A stretch of DNA of 64,000 nucleotides from Pantoea allii (GCF_002307475.1 NZ_NTMH01000001.1:1-64000), one strand, 5' to 3'; counted from the first letter of the stretch, positions 8,333 through 17,561 are shown. Program-made: numbers and translations. Notes: generated by a model from the sequence alone, not told the origin.

Positions 8333-8653
8333 ATGTTAAACGCCATAATTGTAACTATATTAGATGATAAGAAAGTGGTGTTTGAATCGGTAGGTTGCGG
8401 CCAGGACATATCTTGTTTTTCAACGCGTGGCTTTCTGGAAAAAGGAAAATCTCACTGCGTTAGCTTTGAAAACGAAAGTGAACAAATTATAGCGATTACA
8501 AAGCTGATCGAAATCGATGCTTTATTTTCATATGGACAGGGATGGGCACCATCTCAGATCATGGATTACTTAAAAGAAAAGAATAAAATCAATATGTCTT
8601 ATAAAGAAATAGCATGGAGTGGGTCAGGAAATTACGTTATAACAGAAAGATAA
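8333..8653 (+). CDS. small hypothetical protein, likely orphan immunity
   Basis: A 106-residue protein with ATG 8333 behind AGGATTGAT. It has a Cys-containing N-terminal half (GCGQDISCFSTRGFLEKGKS) and SYKEIAWSGSGNYVI at the end. No membrane segment or signal peptide. It lies 8 nt after the preceding ORF. Its end coincides with the sharp change from AT-rich to GC-balanced DNA near 8655, so it is the last gene of the inserted array. Function unknown. Confidence 0.5.
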   Translation: MLNAIIVTILDDKKVVFESVGCGQDISCFSTRGFLEKGKSHCVSFENESEQIIAITKLIEIDALFSYGQGWAPSQIMDYLKEKNKINMSYKEIAWSGSGNYVITER

Positions 8654-8862
8654 CAACCTGGTTTTACAATCCAGGACTTTACCCAAAGCGTTTCCCTGTT
8701 GAGCCAGTGCAAAGAGAACTTGTTAAGCAACTCGCGCAGGTCGTGACGAGCGCAGCGGCTGTGGCAGGCAGTGCTGTCAGTGGTATCATTGCTGCTCCCG
8801 GTAACGTGCCACGCACCGGGCGCTATATTGTGGGAACCATTCAATCGTTGGCGGTATTTTAA
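8614..8862 (+). CDS. probable 3' remnant of a disrupted gene, coupled to next ORF
   Basis: The 82-residue frame begins inside the previous gene, but its plausible coding part starts near 8655 (FYNPGLYPKRFPVEPVQREL), exactly where base composition changes. The middle is Ala/Val/Gly-rich (VVTSAAAVAGSAVSGIIAAPG), membrane-like. No start with a ribosome site is present at the boundary, which suggests that an older gene lost its 5' part when the AT-rich array arrived. Its stop overlaps the ATG of the next gene (TAATG), so the two were once coupled. Family not recognised. Confidence 0.4.
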   Translation: MEWVRKLRYNRKITTWFYNPGLYPKRFPVEPVQRELVKQLAQVVTSAAAVAGSAVSGIIAAPGNVPRTGRYIVGTIQSLAVF

Positions 8863-9443
8863 TGCAATTTTTATCATGGCTTGTCGGGCGTAATATCGCT
8901 GAATTACTGCAACATGGTCGCGAAATAGATCAGGTAATCGCACGACAGGATAAGTCCATACTAGCCCGTTCCACTCCAGAGCTTGAACGTTATTTTACAC
9001 AGCCTTCCGGGTCGCTTCCCAGGCAAAACGGCTTCCCGGTTGCAATAGTTCTGATGCTGTTGCTGGTCGCCTTTGCATTTAATTTGCTGACATTTCTGCA
9101 CGCGTTACCTCCGCTCAGCCCACAAGTACATGCGTTGAGTTTTTTTGTTCCCTCAATCGTCATTATTGGCGCGATACTCACGGCCAGTTACCTGCTTGCG
9201 CGAGGCCAAACAGCCGGTGTGGCGGGGCTGGCTTACGTCTGTGCGATGTTGCTTATATCGACCGTTTTACTATTGATTTACAGCATTGTTAAGGGTAGCC
9301 ACTCGGGACTGTGGCTGCTTCTGGCATTGGTTGCTTTGGCTGGTGCTCGCTGGATACTTAACGGGCAGGCTTTCATCCTGTTTGCCATTTACTGCCGGAC
9401 ACAACGCCTCGCCAGCGTTGCCCGGCAGCGTCGCATGAAATAG
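8862..9443 (+). CDS. hypothetical inner-membrane protein, four TM segments
   Basis: A 193-residue protein with a polar N-terminal region (1-65) followed by about four hydrophobic spans (roughly 67-87, 98-118, 125-147, 151-172) and a basic C-terminus. No signal peptide. It overlaps the preceding frame by one base (TAATG). Its base composition matches the older T6SS-type genes rather than the AT-rich array. I do not recognise the family; position suggests a T6SS accessory gene, without direct evidence. A hairpin follows. Confidence 0.6.
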   Translation: MQFLSWLVGRNIAELLQHGREIDQVIARQDKSILARSTPELERYFTQPSGSLPRQNGFPVAIVLMLLLVAFAFNLLTFLHALPPLSPQVHALSFFVPSIVIIGAILTASYLLARGQTAGVAGLAYVCAMLLISTVLLLIYSIVKGSHSGLWLLLALVALAGARWILNGQAFILFAIYCRTQRLASVARQRRMK

Positions 9444-9450
9444 CCCGCAG

Positions 9451-9482
9451 GTTGGTCTGTGGTATCCTCTTTGCAGACCAAC
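9451..9482 (+). terminator. terminator-like hairpin
   Basis: GTTGGTCTG (9451-9459) pairs with CAGACCAAC (9474-9482) over a 14-nt loop, right after the membrane-protein gene. No T run follows, so efficiency is uncertain. Confidence 0.5.
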
Positions 9483-9742
9483 TCATTCCCCCATTCCGCC
9501 CACATCCCCTTTTTTATCCTCGCGTTGAATCACACTCAACACGATAACGCTGTCTCCCGTCTTCTAAAATCCACCACACATCTCCAAATATATCCCTTCC
9601 TGTCACCCTAAATAGATTCCGGCCTTACTTACTTCTGTTAAACCTTCCCTTATCAAATCAAGTGATCTGACGCTCATAACGTTTTTTTATTTAGACCTGC
9701 CTCCCATTTCTGGCCCGCTCTGCCGCAGACATCTTCCGCACC

Positions 9743-9787
9743 TTAGCGGAAACCGCTTGTGTTTACATACCTTAGGTTTCCGTTAGG
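9743..9787 (+). promoter_or_regulatory. inverted repeat upstream of the PTS operon, probable operator
   Basis: CGGAAACC (9747-9754) and GGTTTCCG (9775-9782) are perfect inverted arms about 20 bp apart; the similarity extends outward (CCTTAG against TTAGG). They lie 45-85 bp before the EIIA start in an otherwise empty 385-bp gap. A dimeric site of this kind fits binding by the PRD regulator encoded at 14390. A TACATA hexamer between the arms could be a -10 element. Confidence 0.45.
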
Positions 9788-9828
9788 CTTTTCATCAAGG
9801 TACGGAACAATCCGGCAAGAGGGAAACC

Positions 9829-10290
9829 ATGCTTATTGATCGCGAAAGCATATTCTTAAATAAAGCATTTACCAGTAAAGACGAAGTATTCGATTTTATC
9901 GCTTCACATGCGGTTGCTCAGGGATGGGCGATGAGCGTGGAGGAAATAAAAACCGACCTCTGGCTGCGGGAACAGGAATATTCCACAGGCTTTGAGAGCC
10001 AAATCGCCATGCCTCATGCCAAAACGGAAAACGTAATAAAGGCCGGCGTGATTTTTATTCGTCTGAATGACGCAATTGAATGGCAAAGTCTGGATGGAGA
10101 ACCCATCAAAATAATCTTCGCACTGTTGGTGCCAAAATCGGGTGCCAGTATTCTGCATCTAAAAATCATCAACGCGCTCGCAAGTCAGATTGTCGATGAC
10201 GATTTCAGGCAAGCGTTGTTTACGATCGAAAATAAGGATGCCCTGCATCAGTTTATGATGCAACGAATCCAGTTTAAGGAGGAAGCATGA
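9829..10290 (+). CDS. PTS fructose-family EIIA component
   Basis: This 153-residue EIIA domain is of the fructose/mannitol type. The phospho-acceptor His63 lies in the typical MPHAKT motif. It would take phosphate from HPr and pass it to the separate EIIB encoded next. The ATG at 9829 follows AGAGGGAAACC. The gene overlaps EIIB by 4 nt (ATGA), so the two are translated together. The regulator of the operon also carries an EIIA domain, allowing PTS control. Substrate is inferred from the GH38 gene downstream. Confidence 0.9.
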   Translation: MLIDRESIFLNKAFTSKDEVFDFIASHAVAQGWAMSVEEIKTDLWLREQEYSTGFESQIAMPHAKTENVIKAGVIFIRLNDAIEWQSLDGEPIKIIFALLVPKSGASILHLKIINALASQIVDDDFRQALFTIENKDALHQFMMQRIQFKEEA

Positions 10291-10610
10291 ATATTGTAGG
10301 CGTCACGTCCTGTATTGCTGGCTTAGCGCATACACCGATGGCAGCGAAATCGCTGGAAAAAGCGGGGCGCAAGTTGGGACATCAGGTGCATATCGAACAG
10401 CAAGGGGCGATGGGGATGATCGATAAATTAACCCCGGAACATATTGCTGAAGCGGACTTTGTGTTGATTGCCGCCGATCGCTCGATTGAAGAAGAAGAGC
10501 GCTTCGCCGGTAAGACCGTAATCAGGGTGAAAATCAGCCAGTGCGTCGGACATGCAGCCGAGGTCATTACAAAATGCGTGGCGGCTGTCGAGGCGCGCCG
10601 TAACCCGTGA
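10287..10610 (+). CDS. PTS fructose-family EIIB component
   Basis: A 107-residue stand-alone EIIB. The phospho-acceptor Cys9 is in the motif TSCIAGLAHTPMAA, typical of fructose-class EIIB. It receives phosphate from EIIA His63 and gives it to sugar entering through EIIC. Start and stop overlap its neighbour upstream and lie 13 nt from EIIC downstream. In MngA and FrwBC-type systems these domains are often fused; here all three are separate proteins. Confidence 0.9.
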   Translation: MNIVGVTSCIAGLAHTPMAAKSLEKAGRKLGHQVHIEQQGAMGMIDKLTPEHIAEADFVLIAADRSIEEEERFAGKTVIRVKISQCVGHAAEVITKCVAAVEARRNP

Positions 10611-10623
10611 TATTGGTGACAAA

Positions 10624-11727
10624 ATGAAAAAAACTATGGTCAATATCAAAAACCATTTAATGACCGGTATCTCTTTTGCGCTGCCTGTCATTATTGCCGG
10701 ATCGTTAGTGGTCGCGGTGGCCAAAATTATCGGTATCCTGCTTGGCGAACCTAATCTGGACAGCTTCGCTCACAGTAGCGGCCTGGAGAAATGGCTGTAT
10801 CTTGCCCAGGATATCGGATTTAAAATTATTGGCTTAATGAATTATGTCTTAGGTGCCTATGTCGCCTATTCCATTGCAGGTAAAAAAGGTCTGGCTCCGG
10901 GTTTTGCGGCGGGTCTGATTGCCTCTGTCACCGGCTCAGGTTTTTTGGGCGCCGTACTGGGCGGCTTGCTGGCAGGCTACTCCGCGGAATGGGTATCCCG
11001 GAAGATCCGCATCACTGGTTCTGCCGCCTCGTCCGTGCCCCTTATCATCTTGCCGTTTATTACTGTTGGGCTGCAGGTTGTGGTGATGCTGTTGCTGCTG
11101 GGCGATGTCCTGTCCTGGCTTAACAGTTCGCTGATGGCCTGGGTCCAGCGTATGACCGAAGACGGCACCAATACGGTGGTGCTGGCTGCGGTACTGGGTG
11201 GGATGATCTGTTTTGACCTGGGGGGGCCGGTAAATAAAGCCGCATGGGGAACGGCAAATGTGCTGTTTATGAGTGGCGTGTATTTACCGGCCATTTTAGT
11301 GAATGTCGCCATTATTATTCCCCCCTTAGGCTACGCCGCTGCACGATTCCTCCGTCCCGGTAATTTCAGTGAGACTTTAAAAGAAGCCGGAAATGGCTCG
11401 GTCATTATGGGCATTTTAGGTATTTCGGAAGGGGCGATTCCATTTACCTTAAAAAATCCGGCGCGATTAATTCCGTTAAACATACTGGCAGGGGCCATGG
11501 GTTCAATGACCGTGGCGCTGTTTAAAGCCTATCCCATTATGCCGCCACTGGGTGGATTGTATGGTGGCTTTACCGTGGGGAATGCATGGGCTTACTTTCT
11601 CGGTGCATTGGTCGGGACTCTGATTATAGCCATAGGTGCAAATTTCTTAGTGAATTTTAATGAGTCGGAAATCATCAACGAAAATATCAATAACGCCTCC
11701 AATGATATTGAAATTAAATTTGACTAA
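10624..11727 (+). CDS. PTS fructose-family EIIC permease
   Basis: A 367-residue polytopic inner-membrane permease from ATG 10624 (GGTGAC upstream); an earlier in-frame start at 10552 would lie inside EIIB and is unlikely. Features include GISFALPVIIAGSL near the N-terminus, many hydrophobic spans, and the conserved GISEGAIPF motif of fructose-type EIIC near residue 282. It imports and, with EIIB, phosphorylates the sugar. The following gene encodes an alpha-mannosidase, so the substrate is probably a mannosyl compound such as mannosylglycerate; that is inference. Confidence 0.88.
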   Translation: MKKTMVNIKNHLMTGISFALPVIIAGSLVVAVAKIIGILLGEPNLDSFAHSSGLEKWLYLAQDIGFKIIGLMNYVLGAYVAYSIAGKKGLAPGFAAGLIASVTGSGFLGAVLGGLLAGYSAEWVSRKIRITGSAASSVPLIILPFITVGLQVVVMLLLLGDVLSWLNSSLMAWVQRMTEDGTNTVVLAAVLGGMICFDLGGPVNKAAWGTANVLFMSGVYLPAILVNVAIIIPPLGYAAARFLRPGNFSETLKEAGNGSVIMGILGISEGAIPFTLKNPARLIPLNILAGAMGSMTVALFKAYPIMPPLGGLYGGFTVGNAWAYFLGALVGTLIIAIGANFLVNFNESEIINENINNASNDIEIKFD

Positions 11728-11753
11728 AAATTTATTTTAGTAAGGTTAATAAC

Positions 11754-14387
11754 ATGAAGAAACGCATGGTTCATCTCTATACGCATACTCACTGGGACCA
11801 GGAGTGGTATTTTACCTCATCACGTTCGCGTATTTATTTGTTTAACCATATCAAAAACCTTATCCAGGTGCTGGAGGGTAATCCAGACTTTCCCTGTTAT
11901 TTACTTGATGCGCAAAGTTCACTTATCGAAAGCTATCTTCAGTGGGCTCCTGAGGATCGAGCCAGACTCACGAAACTGATCGCCGATGAGCGTTTGCTGA
12001 CCGGCCCCTGGTTTACCCAAACAGATCAGTTGGTGATTCATCAGGAGTCTGTTGTCAGGAATTTGTTTTACGGTATGGAAGTGGCTCAACGCCATGGCAA
12101 CGTAATGAAGCTGGGCTATGTCCCTGACTGCTTTGGGCAGGGCGGCAATATGCCGCAACTCTATCGCCAGTTCGGTATCAATCACGCCTTGTTCTGGCGC
12201 GGCATCGCCGATAATACGCTGCACGAAACAGAATTTTTCTGGCAGGGTGATAATGGTGACCGGGTTTTTGCCCTGCAAATGCCATGGGGATACCACTATG
12301 GTGGCCTGCTGGATGAAACGCCTGAAACCATGAAAGCCTTTCTTGATGAGAAGATGGCGGCTATAGAAGCGCGCAGTCATCGCCAGCACCTGCTGTTTCC
12401 TCATGGCTTCGACCAGGCTCCCGTGCGCCGCAACTTGCCAGAATTAGTCGAGCAGTTTAATGCCCGTGATGATAGCCGCCATTATCAAATCAGCAACCCG
12501 CTGACATTTATCAAGGCGCTGGAGCAGGATGTGGGCACCGACGCGCGGACATTAGAAGGTGAACTCACCGAAGCCAAACATTCACGGGTACATAAAACGA
12601 TCTTTTCCTGCCGTGCTGACCTGAAGCTACTCAACAATGAGACTGAAGCGCTGCTGGTTAACACGCTTGAGCCCATACTGGCCATCAGCCAGAGCCTTGG
12701 GCATGCTTATCCAAAGCATATTGTTGCCGACATCTGGAAACGCATGTTTTATAACGCGGCGCATGACAGCATCGGCGGATGTAACAGCGATGATACCAAT
12801 CAGGATGTCTTCTTCCGCTATAAAGAAGCAAAAGGGCTGGCGCAGAATTTACTGGAGTTACATACAAGGCTTATCACAGAGCGCATTCCGCGCCATCATG
12901 ATTTTACCTTTACCGTGTTTAATCCTCTGCCGTGGCAGGTAGCTCCGCAAATAACTTTCGAGGCCTGGTTGCCCGGGTTGCCTTTTACCTTACGTGACAA
13001 CAACGGTGAGGCTATTCCCTGCGTTATTGAGCAGCAGCAGGACCTCACTCAGTATGTACTTAACCAGAGTATCCGTTTAGATCCGGGCAAGCCCTGGCAC
13101 AAACCCGAAAAAGTCTATCGCACGCGACTCACCGCCAAAAGTCCTGGCTTACCCGCGCTGGGCTATTGCCGTTGGTATATGGATTTTGCTGAAGACGGGG
13201 CCACTAAGCCTGATACCAGCAACCAGACCAGTATCGAAAATGACTATTACCACATCCAGGTAGAAGCAAATGGCTTGCTGACGATTACCGATAAGCTGAG
13301 TGGGAAAGGCTATAAGCGGCAGATGCTGTTTGTGGAAAATGGTGACGATGGCGATTCTTATAATTATTCCCCGCCGCGTGCTGACTGGATCATTACCTCC
13401 GAAAACAGCATGACGGCAGTGCAAAGTCAGAAAAGTGCGATCAGCCAAAGTCTGTTGCTTACGTATGCCCTTAAGGTGCCGGGTGATCTGACCGAAAGGG
13501 CGGCAAGAGTGACATCTGCAACGCTCAATTTGTCCGTAAACATCAGGTTACAGGACGACGATCTCATCCGGTTTACCCTGGATGTCGATAATAATGGCCT
13601 GAGCCACCGCCTTTGTGTGCACTTTGCCACGGATATCTGTGCCAACGTGTCATGTGCCGATCAATTGTTCGGCGTCGTAACCCGGCCTGTGCAGTTAACT
13701 AATGCGCTTCACCTGTGGGAAGAAGAACGCTGGCAGGAAAAGCCGATCTCGATTGAACCGATGCAAAGCTATGTCAATGTGCATGACGAGCAGCACGGCT
13801 TTACGCTGCACACCAATGGCGTTCGTGAATACGAAATCGTAGGGGATGATTTCAATACGCTCTCGCTGACGCTGTTCCGCACGTTTGGCTTTATGGGTAA
13901 AGAAAATCTGCTTTATCGGCCGGGCCGCGCGTCCGGTGAAAGTATCGTAGAAACGCCTGATGCCCAGCTGTTGAAAACCTTGTCATTTGCGTTTGGCTGG
14001 CGAACTTACCGCGGCACATTCGATGAGGCCCAACATGCCCGCGTGTCGAAAACCTGGCTGACCGAGTTTCCCGTTTATCAGGACAGCGACTTCCTGAACG
14101 GACGACTGCGTTTTTGTTGGAATGATGAGAAACGCGATTATCCCGAAACCTACAGTGCGCTGAATCTGCCCGCGACGTTCAGGGATGCGCTGGTCAGTGC
14201 GGTGAAATGTGCGGAAGACCACAGCGGAATCATTGTCAGATTTTATAATCCCCATCTCGAAACCGACGTCGTCATTCCATCACTCCCGAATGCACACTTC
14301 GTGATGCTGGATGAGGTGACGCCCATGCCGACGCGCCTGATGCTCAGGCCAAATGATGTGCAGACGGTGCAGATTAAACGGATATAA
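11754..14387 (+). CDS. GH38 alpha-mannosidase, MngB-like
   Basis: An 877-residue glycoside hydrolase family 38 enzyme, the same length as E. coli MngB. Metal-binding HTHWD is at residues 11-15, and the nucleophile Asp125 lies in GYVPDCFGQ. The C-terminal half is the usual all-beta mannosidase domain. MngB hydrolyses 6-phosphomannosyl-glycerate to mannose-6-phosphate and glycerate after PTS uptake; this protein likely does the same to the product of the neighbouring PTS. Cytoplasmic, no signal peptide. The next gene begins 2 nt after the stop. The exact aglycone is not determinable from sequence. Confidence 0.88.
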   Translation: MKKRMVHLYTHTHWDQEWYFTSSRSRIYLFNHIKNLIQVLEGNPDFPCYLLDAQSSLIESYLQWAPEDRARLTKLIADERLLTGPWFTQTDQLVIHQESVVRNLFYGMEVAQRHGNVMKLGYVPDCFGQGGNMPQLYRQFGINHALFWRGIADNTLHETEFFWQGDNGDRVFALQMPWGYHYGGLLDETPETMKAFLDEKMAAIEARSHRQHLLFPHGFDQAPVRRNLPELVEQFNARDDSRHYQISNPLTFIKALEQDVGTDARTLEGELTEAKHSRVHKTIFSCRADLKLLNNETEALLVNTLEPILAISQSLGHAYPKHIVADIWKRMFYNAAHDSIGGCNSDDTNQDVFFRYKEAKGLAQNLLELHTRLITERIPRHHDFTFTVFNPLPWQVAPQITFEAWLPGLPFTLRDNNGEAIPCVIEQQQDLTQYVLNQSIRLDPGKPWHKPEKVYRTRLTAKSPGLPALGYCRWYMDFAEDGATKPDTSNQTSIENDYYHIQVEANGLLTITDKLSGKGYKRQMLFVENGDDGDSYNYSPPRADWIITSENSMTAVQSQKSAISQSLLLTYALKVPGDLTERAARVTSATLNLSVNIRLQDDDLIRFTLDVDNNGLSHRLCVHFATDICANVSCADQLFGVVTRPVQLTNALHLWEEERWQEKPISIEPMQSYVNVHDEQHGFTLHTNGVREYEIVGDDFNTLSLTLFRTFGFMGKENLLYRPGRASGESIVETPDAQLLKTLSFAFGWRTYRGTFDEAQHARVSKTWLTEFPVYQDSDFLNGRLRFCWNDEKRDYPETYSALNLPATFRDALVSAVKCAEDHSGIIVRFYNPHLETDVVIPSLPNAHFVMLDEVTPMPTRLMLRPNDVQTVQIKRI

Positions 14388-14389
14388 CC

Positions 14390-16297
14390 ATGAGACTGTT
14401 CACCAGCAAACGGGTCAGGGACATCTTCATGACACTCGCGCAGGGCGATATCACCCAGTCCGCTCTGGCAAAAGAGATGAAGGTGTCGACAAGGACCATC
14501 CGTACTGACCTCAAAGAAGTGGGCGATATTGTCAGGCAGTCTGGTAACCGTCTTATCTATACGCGCAAAAAGGGCTTCTCTTTACAGATTAGCGATCCCG
14601 ATGCCTTGCATCTGTTACTGCATCAGTGCCAACAACCCTGGAAAGAAACACGTTCGGGTGCGGAGCGTCGCGCGGCCATGCTGGAGGCACTGCTGTCTGA
14701 TGAGCAGGGCGTGATGCTTGCTGAGCTGGAAGCCGAATGGTTTATCAGTATTTACAGTCTCAGAAATGATATGGCTTTGCTGAAGCGTCACGTTTCTCTC
14801 TATCAATTGCGTATCGTGTCGGAGGGCGATGACATCTTTAAGCTTAAAGGCAGCGAAATTGCCTTTCGGCGCTGTATATACGACCACCAACTGCGGCTCA
14901 CGCAGGCCACTGACGGCGGTAATAATACCGACCTGGTCAGGGCTTATCCAGACTGTAGAAACGTGTTAAGTCGCTTTCTTAGCGATAAAAAGCTCGAAAT
15001 AAGCGACGCGAACCTGCATTTTTTAAGTCTGATCATCGCTATTGCCCAGGAGAGAATGGCGCGAGGGAAATGGCTACTGGATTTTGAATTTTGTGATGCC
15101 GGGCCTGGTTGGAAGATGCTTGCTGAAGCCTTACTTCAGTCATTATGGATTAACCCAGCCGTGCCGTTTCCGCAAAGTGAAATAGATTTCACGGCCATGA
15201 ACCTTATTGCCTTTTGTACCACCACCTCCAGCCACGATTGGGTCCCTGAGGCGTATTCTGTTGAACGCACAATCATGAATCACTTTTTGAGCTACGTGAG
15301 TACATCGTGGTTTATTAACGTGAATTACGACGCGCTGTCACAGGCTACGCTGTTAAGCCATATCAGAGCCATGCGCGTTCGCGTCAACAACGCGATTACG
15401 ATTGTTAACCCGCTACTCGAACAAATAAAGTGCCACTATCCGTTAATGTATGAATTAACGCTCAGTGCATTCAGCGAATTAGATCAGTTTTTCACGGCTA
15501 CCATCAGTGCCGATGAAATCGGTTATCTGGTGATGCATATTGGTGCGATTCTGGAAGAAAGTATCTGCCATCAGAGTGGTCAAGGGATGCGGGCGCTGGT
15601 GGTCAGCGATCAGGGAATGGCATCGACGCGGGTTGTCTGTCAAAAAATCATGAGCCTGTATCCGGGTTTGCACATCGTCAGGCAGATCTCCGTTGAGCAA
15701 TATAGTCTGATGTCTCACGTTGAAGAAGATATTGTTATCAGTCTGGTCAATATCGTTGAAAAGAATAAACGTATTATTCTATTGCCACCGTTTCCGGAAA
15801 GATGGCAGCTTGAGAATATAAAATATTATCTGGTGTCTGAAACACAACCTGTTAATGCGATGCTTAATTATTTCTCAGCTGACAACTTTTTTGTCCTCAA
15901 TGCGGGGGATTATACTAAGTCATCGTTAATCACCTTTCTTTGCGACAGATTAAACGCGCAGGCGCGGGTGAATGATCATTTCCTGGCGTCTGTATTAGAT
16001 CGGGAAATGCGTGCATCCACGCTGCTGGATGACAAAATCGCCATTCCTCATCCTTTAGCGCCCATTGCGTTAAGTACCCTGGTCTCCGTTGCCATTTTTC
16101 CCGATGGCATTGAATGGGATACCGGCAAACGGGTAAAACTGGTTTTCATGTTGGCCATCAGTGAAGACCACTTCATTGACAGTATGTTGATATATGATTT
16201 CCTCACCAATATTCTGCACGACGATATTATCGAAAAGATCAGTCAGTGTAATAACTATAACGAATTTATTACGACCTCAAAAAAATACTTCCCTTAA
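14390..16297 (+). CDS. PRD/EIIA-containing transcriptional regulator (FrvR/MtlR type)
   Basis: A 635-residue modular regulator. An N-terminal winged helix (SALAKEMKVSTRTIRTDLKEV, about 24-45) is followed by a second helix-turn-helix-like segment, PTS regulation domains in the middle, an EIIB-like section, and a C-terminal EIIA domain with a His in IAIPHPL (residue 554). Such proteins activate sugar PTS operons and sense phosphorylation by HPr and EII proteins. It sits inside the operon it probably controls; the inverted repeat at 9743-9787 is a candidate binding site. Confidence 0.85.
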   Translation: MRLFTSKRVRDIFMTLAQGDITQSALAKEMKVSTRTIRTDLKEVGDIVRQSGNRLIYTRKKGFSLQISDPDALHLLLHQCQQPWKETRSGAERRAAMLEALLSDEQGVMLAELEAEWFISIYSLRNDMALLKRHVSLYQLRIVSEGDDIFKLKGSEIAFRRCIYDHQLRLTQATDGGNNTDLVRAYPDCRNVLSRFLSDKKLEISDANLHFLSLIIAIAQERMARGKWLLDFEFCDAGPGWKMLAEALLQSLWINPAVPFPQSEIDFTAMNLIAFCTTTSSHDWVPEAYSVERTIMNHFLSYVSTSWFINVNYDALSQATLLSHIRAMRVRVNNAITIVNPLLEQIKCHYPLMYELTLSAFSELDQFFTATISADEIGYLVMHIGAILEESICHQSGQGMRALVVSDQGMASTRVVCQKIMSLYPGLHIVRQISVEQYSLMSHVEEDIVISLVNIVEKNKRIILLPPFPERWQLENIKYYLVSETQPVNAMLNYFSADNFFVLNAGDYTKSSLITFLCDRLNAQARVNDHFLASVLDREMRASTLLDDKIAIPHPLAPIALSTLVSVAIFPDGIEWDTGKRVKLVFMLAISEDHFIDSMLIYDFLTNILHDDIIEKISQCNNYNEFITTSKKYFP

Positions 16298-16339
16298 AGG
16301 TTTTATTCACTCAGGGTTATTTAGCATAAGGAGTTGGCT

Positions 16340-17512
16340 ATGAAATACCGTCATTATTTCTGGGGGTTGGTTTTTGTCTCTTCAGCATCCTTTTCCGCGA
16401 TGACATTTGATACAGAACAAGGTGCGCTTACACTCTATGGCGATGTTGAGTTCAATCTCGACGGTGCAAGCAGAACGGGCCAGATTACCTCATTAAAAAC
16501 CAGTGCTGATAAAAACTGGAAGGCAGGAGAGGCGGAACGCTGGGATATCAATGGCCGAATTCTAATCGGGCTGGATGGTTACCGTAGCATGGCGGATAAA
16601 TCCTTTGCAGGCTTTAGCGTGCAACCGCTGGCTGACCTGTCAGGCGGGCTTGAGTTAGACGATGCCGCCTTTTTCTTCGGTCAGGAAAAAGACTGGAAGG
16701 TGAAAGTGGGTCGTTACGAAGCCTTTGATATGTTCCCGCTTAACCAGGACACGCTTATCGAGTATTCCGGCAACACCGCTAACGATCTCTATGAAGATGG
16801 CTATGGCTATATCTACATGATGAAAGAGGCGCGTGGCCGAGGATCTGCGGGTGCCATCCAGCTGAGCAAAACAATGGGGCGTTTTTATTTTGAATTAAAT
16901 ACCATGGCGAATGACGGAACCAAATTGTTTCAAAATGGTGAATACCATGGCAATACGCTTGAGCATAAAAAGAATGTGATCTATCTGCGTCCGGTTATCG
17001 CCTGGAACGGTAACGATGTAACGGCGGCGGTCGCCATGGAAAGCAATGTGGTGAGCAATGCGTATGGTTATACGGACCAAAATGGTCAGTTTCAGGATCA
17101 GTCCGGGCGCAACGGTTACGGTGCAACGCTAAGCTGGAATGGCCAGCGCGCCAACCCGGATAATGGCGCAGTCATCAATCTAAGCACGGCGTATATGGAC
17201 GCGAAGAAAGAGCAAAACTTCAGTGCGGGTCTGAATGGCTTATGGCGTGATATTCAACTCGGCTATATCTATGCGCGCAACGATGTTAAAGAATTTACGC
17301 TGCAGCATCTCCCTACAGCCAGCCTGAGCGACTTCATTTTAGGGAAGTATGACATTCACACCGTGCATTCCTCGTACCGTTTTCGCAATGTAATGAATAT
17401 GCAAAATTTCGATATCTATCTGGGCGCTTACTGGTCTCAGGTTCATGCCGATAACCATAGCGGAAATAAAGATCGTTACGGCACCCGAGTCAGGTTCAAA
17501 TATCACTTCTGA
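16340..17512 (+). CDS. outer-membrane carbohydrate porin, RafY-like
   Basis: A 390-residue precursor with a signal peptide (cleavage likely after SSASFSA) and a beta-barrel ending in the outer-membrane signature YHF. The sequence GALTLYGDVEFNLDG at the mature N-terminus and alternating aromatic girdles match glycoporins. ATG 16340 has AAGGAGTTGGCT upstream. Its position at the end of the PTS/GH38 operon suggests it admits the same mannose-containing glycoside, probably larger than general porins allow. A 10-bp hairpin follows. Confidence 0.8.
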   Translation: MKYRHYFWGLVFVSSASFSAMTFDTEQGALTLYGDVEFNLDGASRTGQITSLKTSADKNWKAGEAERWDINGRILIGLDGYRSMADKSFAGFSVQPLADLSGGLELDDAAFFFGQEKDWKVKVGRYEAFDMFPLNQDTLIEYSGNTANDLYEDGYGYIYMMKEARGRGSAGAIQLSKTMGRFYFELNTMANDGTKLFQNGEYHGNTLEHKKNVIYLRPVIAWNGNDVTAAVAMESNVVSNAYGYTDQNGQFQDQSGRNGYGATLSWNGQRANPDNGAVINLSTAYMDAKKEQNFSAGLNGLWRDIQLGYIYARNDVKEFTLQHLPTASLSDFILGKYDIHTVHSSYRFRNVMNMQNFDIYLGAYWSQVHADNHSGNKDRYGTRVRFKYHF

Positions 17513-17524
17513 TCACCGGCTGAT

Positions 17525-17561
17525 GCTCTCTGTACTGGCTCTGACGCGTCATACAGAGAGC
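17525..17561 (+). terminator. hairpin after glycoporin gene
   Basis: GCTCTCTGTA (17525-17534) pairs exactly with TACAGAGAGC (17552-17561). There is no T run, so it may terminate weakly or protect the transcript end. Confidence 0.5.
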
